The notes under the pieces are model-generated. The model was not told the DNA's origin and did not search any database. It saw only the letters and a list, made by a program, of their open reading frames with translations. The position numbers and the translations under genes were made by a program. Positions 24,399 through 29,445 of a DNA stretch of 29,445 nt are shown one piece after another. The DNA comes from an uncultured Eubacteriales bacterium (lineage in GTDB: Bacteria > Bacillota > Clostridia > Lachnospirales > Lachnospiraceae), in NCBI GenBank assembly GCA_900313765.1, contig OMSN01000008.1, forward strand, positions 1 through 29,445, given 5' to 3'. How positions within the stretch are numbered: position 1 is the first letter of the stretch; each line of letters starts with the position of its first letter.

Positions 24399-24719
24399 TT
24401 ACAGCTGATCATATTTCGCCGCATTCCCCCTGGCTTTTTCGATTGGATATTTTGCTTCATTCTGGTCCATCTTGCGATTCACGATCTCATCCACATCCAG
24501 ACCGAGTTTGTCCAGCATATCCTGGCAGTAGACGATCACATCCGCCAGTTCCTCTTTCACATGGTCCAGATCATACTCATTATCACTCCACTGAAAGCAC
24601 TCCAGCAGTTCATTTGCTTCAATCGATATGGATTTCGCGAGATTTGCCGGGGAATGGAACTGATCCCAGTTCCGGTCTTTGGTGAATCTTCGTATGCGTT
24701 CAATGGTTTCCTGTCTCAT
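24399..24719 (-). CDS. MazG-like nucleotide pyrophosphohydrolase
   Basis: A 106-aa all-alpha NTP-PPase. These enzymes hydrolyse (d)NTPs to the monophosphate and pyrophosphate. The metal-binding acidic pattern is clear: EANELLE (Glu34, Glu37) and EELADVI (Glu57, Asp60), with 19 residues between the two halves, as in MazG. The ATG at 24719 has an AGGGGGA site about 8 bases upstream, inside the helicase gene. The first 20 bases overlap the helicase 3' end, so the two are translationally coupled. The pairing suggests that nucleotide cleansing or depletion is tied to the nuclease-helicase. The preferred nucleotide is unknown. Confidence 0.9.
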   Translation of the reverse strand: MRQETIERIRRFTKDRNWDQFHSPANLAKSISIEANELLECFQWSDNEYDLDHVKEELADVIVYCQDMLDKLGLDVDEIVNRKMDQNEAKYPIEKARGNAAKYDQL

Positions 24720-26625
24720 CCGGCATCCCCCTGTGCAGTTTTTTTATTCTCTCCTCGTAGGCAGAGAGCCTCTGCCTCAGATATCCTTTCATACCCGGGT
24801 CCGTGCAGTAAACATAGCAGCCCTTCATCCCGCGTGTCAGAAGTGTACGGTAGGTATTCCGGATGATCTCATCCGCCCGTTTCTTCGCAAGTTCCGGATT
24901 CTCTTTACTGAGTTTTTTGATCCCTTTCAGGGACTGATCGGTTTTCGCGCGCTTTGTGTAATCAGTAATCACATGGCCGTTTTCATATCGGATATCATCT
25001 CCTATGATAACCCCGACATAATCAAATTCAAGCCCCTGGGATGTATGAATGCAGCCCACTTCATGAATCGATGTCTCACTGACGGCAAACGGCTCTCCGG
25101 AAGCGAGGTTCCAGCTCATCTCAAAATCTCCGATCCTGATATCATGGTGGTCTGTATTGTTCTGCTGTTTTTTGTCCCATTCCCAGCAATACCCGGCCAG
25201 TATACGGGAATGTCCAGCGATCTTATTTTTCTCCTCAATCAAAGCTCTCATCTCGTTCGGCGAATCGCAGAGCCGGATATCAAAATCGATCCCCTCCAGA
25301 TCGTAGTTCGCTGTCTCGCGGATCTCCAGCACGTCATCCAGCCATGCCAGGTATCCATCGGATCCATTGCAGCGAAACTGCGACAGCAGCTCCATCCGGG
25401 TTACTTCGGATCCTTCCTCCTGCGCCCATTTCAGGATCTCATCCACGGATCCGATGTCATCCATGGTCACCTTCTGTGATTCATCAATGAAAAAGACCGA
25501 GCAGTATGCTGCGTGAATGATCTCCTTGATCTGGTTTTCACCCATATTGTGAAACATCCCCGACTTTTCATTCAGCCGGTGTGCTTCATCCACAAGAAGC
25601 GTGTGGATCATATTGTTTCCGATCTCCGTATAAGAGCCGGATCCTTTAAAGAGATTGTCGATGCTGGACATCCGGAAGGAACCTTTGAGTTTTCGCTTGT
25701 ATACATTCCTCGGAGCGCTGTTCTTGGAGACATACTGCACCAGCTGGTCACGCTGGGTCAGTTCCGCAAGCAGATTCACTGCGATTACGGACTTGCCGGT
25801 TCCGGGACCTCCCTGCACGATGATCGTTCTCTTGCGATAGTCTTTCTGACACTGCAGGGCAGTCTGCAGAATCTTTTCATACACGACCTTCTGCTCATCG
25901 ATCATGATAAATTCGCGATTGCCAGCCAGCATGGACGCGATCGTATTCTGCAGGCTCTTTGACGGCCTGATCCTGCCGTTTTCAATCTCATAGAGAACCT
26001 GTCTGTTATCGCCGCGGACAACCGCCTTCTTGATATAATCCCGCAGCATCGCAAGCTGTCCTTTGGTATAGACCGGAGCCTCCATGTAGTACGGTTCATA
26101 CTGCTTTGCGTCAATCGGATCATCCGGGTGCCGGATATAATTGTGCATGCAGACACATGGATACAGACCGATCTCCCGGTCCTGGACCGCTGCATTGTAA
26201 TCCCGGATCAGCTGTGCATAGGACCAGGACTGATAGGAAGGATGCACAAGTTCCCGCATACCGCCGCCAACCACCGTACGCACCAGTGCATCAACCCCAT
26301 CCACCGCCTCTACAGCATCCCACTGTTTCAGTTCCACAATCACGGCGCCATGCTTATCCGCACGGTCATAGCCGGAGATCAGGAAGTCCACACGTTTTGA
26401 TGTCTGCGGGATATTGTATTCAATCGCAACCCCTGCGCTCGTCGGAATCTCCGTATCATTCAGGACCTTATACATGTAAGTCAGCGAATTCTCCCATGAA
26501 CGGAATTCACTCTTACCGGTATGCCGTCCCATTTTTGTGAATATATTCTCCTCGATCTCCATCGCGATCCTGTCGCTCTCAACACTTTGGAGAAAATCAG
26601 ACTTCACGCCCTCATACACAATCAT
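24700..26625 (-). CDS. DUF2075 helicase-like ATPase with N-terminal PD-(D/E)XK nuclease-like domain
   Basis: A 641-aa cytoplasmic protein. Residues about 60-105 hold a PD-(D/E)XK-like core: Glu69, Asp80 in KRVDFL, and Glu98/Lys100 in VIVELKQW. From about 265 comes a superfamily-1 helicase-type ATPase of the DUF2075 group: Walker A GGPGTGKS (272-279), Walker B VDEAHR (346-349), a second FFIDESQ, the family mark QFRCNGSDGYLAWLD, and the late motif HTSQGLEFDYVG. The ATG at 26625 begins MIVYEGVKSDF, as in relatives. A GTG at 26643 is possible. It overlaps the MazG-like gene and follows thpR and a GNAT gene. The domain combination points to nucleic-acid processing, perhaps repair or defence. That role is inference. 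Confidence 0.88.
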   Translation of the reverse strand: MIVYEGVKSDFLQSVESDRIAMEIEENIFTKMGRHTGKSEFRSWENSLTYMYKVLNDTEIPTSAGVAIEYNIPQTSKRVDFLISGYDRADKHGAVIVELKQWDAVEAVDGVDALVRTVVGGGMRELVHPSYQSWSYAQLIRDYNAAVQDREIGLYPCVCMHNYIRHPDDPIDAKQYEPYYMEAPVYTKGQLAMLRDYIKKAVVRGDNRQVLYEIENGRIRPSKSLQNTIASMLAGNREFIMIDEQKVVYEKILQTALQCQKDYRKRTIIVQGGPGTGKSVIAVNLLAELTQRDQLVQYVSKNSAPRNVYKRKLKGSFRMSSIDNLFKGSGSYTEIGNNMIHTLLVDEAHRLNEKSGMFHNMGENQIKEIIHAAYCSVFFIDESQKVTMDDIGSVDEILKWAQEEGSEVTRMELLSQFRCNGSDGYLAWLDDVLEIRETANYDLEGIDFDIRLCDSPNEMRALIEEKNKIAGHSRILAGYCWEWDKKQQNNTDHHDIRIGDFEMSWNLASGEPFAVSETSIHEVGCIHTSQGLEFDYVGVIIGDDIRYENGHVITDYTKRAKTDQSLKGIKKLSKENPELAKKRADEIIRNTYRTLLTRGMKGCYVYCTDPGMKGYLRQRLSAYEERIKKLHRGMPDETGNH

Positions 26626-26680
26626 GTTCTTCTCTGCTCCCACTCATTTCTGTCGCGGCGATTGTCTTCCCAATAAATGA

Positions 26681-27130
26681 TCATTCCCCTGCAGGGATCT
26701 GGTCATGAAGGCTTTTATTGCGATAATTAATATTGGTTCTGAGAGAATACCCCTGCTGCTCCCAGAACGCATTGGCAGGTTCATTATCTTTGAAGACCAG
26801 TCCGAATATCTTTTGAATGCCCTCTTTTCTGAGAGCTTCCTCCGCGAGAGATACCAGATGTCCCGCTATTCCCATACGCCGGTAATCAGGATGCACACAC
26901 AGATGATGAATGATTGCTCTGCGACCGTCATGACCGGTCAGGATCACTCCTATGATCCTGTCATTTTTCACAGCCGCAAAGCAGGTATCCGGATTCCTCT
27001 TCAGGTACCTGGCGATGCCCTCGCAGGAATCATCCACGGGATTCAGCGCTCTTTTACTTTGCTCTGTGCTGTTCCACAGTTCATAGATGGCATCATAATC
27101 ATCTATTGTCACCCGTTTTATCGAGTACAT
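26681..27130 (-). CDS. GNAT-family N-acetyltransferase
   Basis: A single-domain GNAT protein of 149 aa that transfers acetyl from acetyl-CoA to an unknown amine. The acetyl-CoA loop is RRMGIAGHL (84-92), preceded by HHLCVHPDY and followed by GLVFKDNEPANAFWEQQGY, all standard. Three in-frame starts exist (27166, 27139, 27130). I chose 27130, which begins MYSIKRVTIDDYDAIYELW. AGGAG lies 11 bases before it and too close to 27139. Any of these starts lies inside the end of thpR, so the genes overlap and are probably co-translated. The protein substrate or small-molecule target cannot be predicted. Confidence 0.87.
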   Translation of the reverse strand: MYSIKRVTIDDYDAIYELWNSTEQSKRALNPVDDSCEGIARYLKRNPDTCFAAVKNDRIIGVILTGHDGRRAIIHHLCVHPDYRRMGIAGHLVSLAEEALRKEGIQKIFGLVFKDNEPANAFWEQQGYSLRTNINYRNKSLHDQIPAGE

Positions 27131-27668
27131 CAAACTCATGTCTCCTGTCCAGTTGCTGCTCCGCATATACCGCTCCCAGTTCCGTATAGATCATCCCGTT
27201 TTTCCCCCTGACAGAGCGCATCAGTGAGATCCGGTCCACCTGCATGGTTTCAGGTTCGAAGCTCACAGGGATCTTTCTTCCCTGCCTGTCATATCGAGGC
27301 TTCCTCAGGGCCGTTACATGAGCCTTGAACTTCTTCCTGTCATAAGGTATTCCCGCCTCTGCCAGCGCTCTTCTGATCTTTCTTGCCAGGCTGTTCATTT
27401 CCTCACTCTCAGCAAAACCCGCCCACCAGATCTCATCGAAACAGCCGACTCTGTCCATGGTAACAGAAAAAGGCTGAAAGGATATGCTCCCCACAGCCTC
27501 AAGAACCTCATCCGGATCGTTATACTCCCCGATGAATGCCAGTGTGATATGCAGATTCTCTTCCGGGGTATAATTCCCTCTGATATTCTGCTCACGAAAT
27601 GAATTCTGAATATCCCTGACCAGCTTCTTCATGTTGTTTCTAAGCGGTATAGCAATAAACAGTCTCAT
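27099..27668 (-). CDS. thpR: RNA 2',3'-cyclic phosphodiesterase (LigT/2H family)
   Basis: A 189-aa 2H phosphoesterase that opens 2',3'-cyclic phosphates on RNA ends to 2'-phosphates. The two HxT motifs are His40-Ile-Thr42 in NLHITLAFIG and His117-Val-Thr119 in KAHVTALRK. The N-terminus MRLFIAIPL and the SLMRSV stretch near the end are also typical. The ribosome binding site is weak. It is the first gene of the minus-strand set with GNAT, nuclease-helicase and MazG, divergent from the TetR gene. Its end overlaps the GNAT start by about 30 bases. Confidence 0.92.
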   Translation of the reverse strand: MRLFIAIPLRNNMKKLVRDIQNSFREQNIRGNYTPEENLHITLAFIGEYNDPDEVLEAVGSISFQPFSVTMDRVGCFDEIWWAGFAESEEMNSLARKIRRALAEAGIPYDRKKFKAHVTALRKPRYDRQGRKIPVSFEPETMQVDRISLMRSVRGKNGMIYTELGAVYAEQQLDRRHEFDVLDKTGDNR

Positions 27669-27728
27669 GCTGATTGTATCATTGCCTTCGCTTAGAATAC
27701 AAACAATTCGTTTTCAAAGTTATAATTC

Positions 27729-27745
27729 TGTAGGATATTACTACA
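27729..27745. promoter_or_regulatory. Possible TetR operator between thpR and the TetR gene
   Basis: TGTAG (27729-27733) and CTACA (27741-27745) flank 7 bases, and outer arms ATAATTC and GAATTAT (to 27758) extend the inverted pattern unevenly. It lies 32 bases before the regulator ATG, next to a TATAAT at 27721-27726. An autoregulatory site is likely by position only. Confidence 0.45.
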
Positions 27746-27777
27746 TTATTTGAATTATGCAGCAAAAGGAGACCGTT

Positions 27778-28302
27778 ATGGCTGAAAGAACCAAGCTCTG
27801 GATCGCAGAGAAGATGAAAAATCTTATGAAAAAGAAGTCTCTCGATAAGATCCGGATCACTGAGATCTGTAAAGAAGCTGAGATCGAACGTTCAACCTTT
27901 TATTATCATTTCCGGGATAAATATGATCTGGTAGCCTGGATCTTCTTCCAGGCGGCAGATCGTACCAATGTAATCGACTTAATGGACGCTGCCGCCAGTA
28001 TGAAACAGATGAAAAACGATATGCTGTTCTATAAAAGGGCGTACGAAGATACTTCCCAGAACGCCCTCTGGCAATATATGCTGGAGTATTTTGTCCTGAA
28101 ATATACACAGCTGGCGAGAGACATGACCGGAGAAGTGAATCTTGACCCCCAGGTCCAATTCAGTATCCGCCTGTATTGTTACGGGGCGGTGGGAATGACG
28201 AAAGAATGGGTCCTGAACGATAATCATACTTCAGCGGAAACAGAAGTTGAAATGCTGTTCCAGTCCATGCCGGAATCTCTCCGCCGGATCTATTTTCAAT
28301 GA
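27778..28302 (+). CDS. TetR/AcrR-family transcriptional regulator
   Basis: A 174-aa one-domain-plus-ligand regulator. The N-terminal HTH is RTKLWIAEKMKNLMKKKSLDKIRITEICKEAE in style, ending in the diagnostic RSTFYYHFRDKYDLVAWIF. The C-terminal 110 residues are helical, of the TetR_C_8-like kind found in Firmicutes (DhaS-like proteins). The ATG at 27778 has AAAAGGAGAC 7 bases upstream. An earlier in-frame ATG at 27757 lies ahead of this site. It is divergent from thpR with a palindrome in the gap, and convergent with the HxlR gene. Likely targets are itself and perhaps thpR. Confidence 0.9.
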   Translation: MAERTKLWIAEKMKNLMKKKSLDKIRITEICKEAEIERSTFYYHFRDKYDLVAWIFFQAADRTNVIDLMDAAASMKQMKNDMLFYKRAYEDTSQNALWQYMLEYFVLKYTQLARDMTGEVNLDPQVQFSIRLYCYGAVGMTKEWVLNDNHTSAETEVEMLFQSMPESLRRIYFQ

Positions 28303-28328
28303 CCCGCGATAACCGTCCACTTTTCTGA

Positions 28329-28661
28329 TCAGCATTTGTTCTGTTCACCCCAGACACATAGCTGGTCTAACACCGCCATGAGGGATCTGCCGCGATCGCT
28401 GAGACTGTATTCCACCTTCGGAGGGATCTGGGGATATTCTTTCCGTTCTATCAGATGGTCTTTTTCCAGTTCCTTCAGATTTGTACTGAGTGTCTTGTCA
28501 GAGGTGGTTTTCAGATATCTCTTCAGCTCATTGAATCGCACTGTTTCGTATTCCATCAGGCAATACAGAATAACCATCTTGTGTTTCCCGGAGATAAGCG
28601 ACAGCGTATAGCTGAAACCGGTGTCTTCAAAGTTCGCATCTTCAATATAATTCTTGATCAT
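28329..28661 (-). CDS. HxlR-family transcriptional regulator
   Basis: A 110-aa MarR-like winged-helix protein of the HxlR family, often redox- or electrophile-responsive. Motifs are SLISGKHKMVILYCL, RFNELKRYL, SDKTLSTNLKELEKDHLI and the wing PPKVEYSLSDRGRSL. The ATG at 28661 has AGGA about 9 bases upstream and gives the family length. Starts further up would add 17 unrelated residues. One cysteine lies in the middle (ILYCLMEY), one in LCVWGEQ and one at the very end, which could sense oxidants. It is divergent from a flavin reductase gene, the usual sort of target. Confidence 0.9.
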   Translation of the reverse strand: MIKNYIEDANFEDTGFSYTLSLISGKHKMVILYCLMEYETVRFNELKRYLKTTSDKTLSTNLKELEKDHLIERKEYPQIPPKVEYSLSDRGRSLMAVLDQLCVWGEQNKC

Positions 28662-28682
28662 GATTACACTTTCCTGTAAGAT

Positions 28683-28706
28683 AGTACCTTTCAAACAAGC
28701 CAGTAC
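28683..28706. promoter_or_regulatory. Candidate HxlR binding half-sites
   Basis: AGTAC occurs at 28683-28687 and again at 28702-28706, 19 bases (about two helix turns) apart. The second copy touches the -35 of the flavin reductase promoter. Spacing and place fit a dimeric winged-helix regulator. Confidence 0.4.
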
Positions 28707-28734
28707 TTGCAATAATTCCGTTGGCAGATATAAT
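28707..28734 (+). promoter_or_regulatory. Promoter of the flavin reductase gene
   Basis: TTGCAA (28707-28712), a 16-base spacer and TATAAT (28729-28734). Transcription would start near 28741, leaving a 46-base leader. Confidence 0.72.
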
Positions 28735-28786
28735 TCTAGAAAGAATATGCACTTATGTCAATTCATTTGCAGAAACGAGGTTCATC

Positions 28787-29350
28787 ATGAGAGAAAAACT
28801 TAAGATCACCGAAGGAATCTTCCCCATGCCGGTACTGATGATTGCAACGTATAACGAAGATGGCAGTGTCAATGTGATGAATGCCGCCTGGGGAACGATG
28901 CAGGAAAGAGATACAGTCGCTCTGAATCTGACCGAATCCCACAAAACAGTTAAGAATATCAAGGCAAGAGGAGCTTTCACCGTCAGCATTGCAGACGCGG
29001 CACATGTAGCGCAAGCCGACTACTTCGGCGTCGAATCCGGCAATAAAGTCGCGGACAAGCTGGCAAAAAGCGGTCTTACTGCCAGCAAGGCAGAAACCGT
29101 AGATGCTCCTGTCATCAATGAATTCCCACTGTGCCTGGAGTGCGAGTTTATCGAGTATCAGGATAATAAATATGGCTGCGGCGTGATTGGCAAAGTGGTT
29201 AATGTCACTGCTGACGAAAGCGTACTGGTGGATGGAAGGCTCGATATGTCTCTTGTCAATGCAATCGCATTCGATCCCTATACTCATGGGTACTACAAAG
29301 TAACTGAACGCGTCGGGGAAGCATTCAAAGACGGACTGAAGCTGAGATGA
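28787..29350 (+). CDS. Flavin reductase family protein (FMN-binding split barrel)
   Basis: A 187-aa protein of the flavin-reductase-like/FMN-binding split-barrel family, probably a flavoprotein that passes electrons from NAD(P)H to flavin or another acceptor. The N-terminus PMPVLMIATYNEDGSVNVMNAAWG, then TVALNLTESHKTVKNI and AFTVSIADAAH, are the standard order for this fold. The ATG at 28787 has CGAGG 7 bases upstream, and the promoter start near 28741 rules out a start at 28721. Divergent pairing with an HxlR regulator suggests induction under oxidative or electrophile stress. The gene ends just before a stretch of hairpins. Confidence 0.9.
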   Translation: MREKLKITEGIFPMPVLMIATYNEDGSVNVMNAAWGTMQERDTVALNLTESHKTVKNIKARGAFTVSIADAAHVAQADYFGVESGNKVADKLAKSGLTASKAETVDAPVINEFPLCLECEFIEYQDNKYGCGVIGKVVNVTADESVLVDGRLDMSLVNAIAFDPYTHGYYKVTERVGEAFKDGLKLR

Positions 29351-29361
29351 ACTACCCACAA

Positions 29362-29442
29362 CCGACTATCGTCGGATGGAGTTTCTATGCTGGCACATTC
29401 CCGTGCCAGTTCCTGTGAGGATCGCTTACGCGATCTTCACAG
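29362..29442. other. Three consecutive hairpins at right edge (possible IS200/IS605-type end or structured RNA)
   Basis: Three inverted repeats stand in a row: CCGAC/GTCGG (29362-29375), CTGGCAC/GTGCCAG (29390-29409) and CTGTGAGGATCGC/GCGATCTTCACAG (29413-29442, one G-T pair, TTAC loop). On the minus strand the region ends GTTGTGGGTAGTTCA, which resembles the right ends of IS200/IS605-type elements. If so, the element and its TnpB gene lie beyond the window. Otherwise it is a compound terminator region, although no T run is seen. Confidence 0.45.
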
Positions 29443-29445
29443 CAT

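Noticed and set aside
28302..28329. Terminator between the convergent TetR and HxlR genes
   Set aside because: The gap has no inverted repeat with a T run in either direction.

Overview
The window looks like a piece of chromosome from a Gram-positive anaerobe of the Clostridia, probably a Lachnospiraceae-like gut commensal. This rests on gene content (CarD-type regulator, YigZ, an RbsABC-type sugar cluster with DUF4867), strong AGGAGG-type ribosome binding sites, moderate GC content and the style of the proteins. It is an inference from gene style; no rRNA is present to confirm it. No tRNA, rRNA or CRISPR array was seen.

Left third (1-10055), mostly housekeeping. The 3' end of an unrecognised gene is followed by a terminator. 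Next comes a class A penicillin-binding protein (minus strand) with a hexapeptide-repeat tail. A short plus-strand operon follows (YigZ-family protein, glutamate racemase), ending in a bidirectional terminator. Facing it is a minus-strand operon: trmO, a leucine-rich-repeat (LRR) protein, a VWA protein with a metallopeptidase-like N-terminus, and a MoxR-like AAA+ ATPase. The last three look like one functional module of unknown purpose. A CarD-family regulator closes this part.

Middle (10099-24324), a minus-strand sugar catabolic locus. In transcription order it holds rbsD, a transaldolase/fructose-6-phosphate aldolase-like gene, a terminator and a control region with two 16-bp LacI/CcpA-type palindromes. 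Then come a periplasmic-type binding protein, an intercistronic hairpin, an RbsA-type ATPase and two RbsC-type permeases. After these are DUF4867, a PfkB kinase, a TIM-barrel sugar isomerase/epimerase, a second hairpin, a 6-phospho-3-hexuloisomerase (hxlB-like), an FGGY kinase, an uncharacterised protein, a LacI regulator and a ribokinase. The likely logic is import, ring or keto rearrangement, phosphorylation and isomerisation to fructose-6-phosphate, then aldol cleavage. The substrate cannot be read from the sequence. Three sugar kinases together with HxlB but no HxlA make this an unusual, possibly undescribed pathway. A 21-nt exact copy of the end of the transaldolase gene abuts the lacI stop codon and looks like a rearrangement scar.

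Right part (24399-29445). A compact minus-strand operon holds thpR (RNA 2',3'-cyclic phosphodiesterase), a GNAT acetyltransferase, a PD-(D/E)XK nuclease-DUF2075 helicase fusion, and a MazG-like pyrophosphohydrolase overlapping the helicase gene by 20 nt. A TetR-type regulator (plus strand) and a divergent HxlR regulator/flavin reductase pair follow. The last 95 bases hold three consecutive hairpins that may be the end of an IS200/IS605-like element or another structured RNA.
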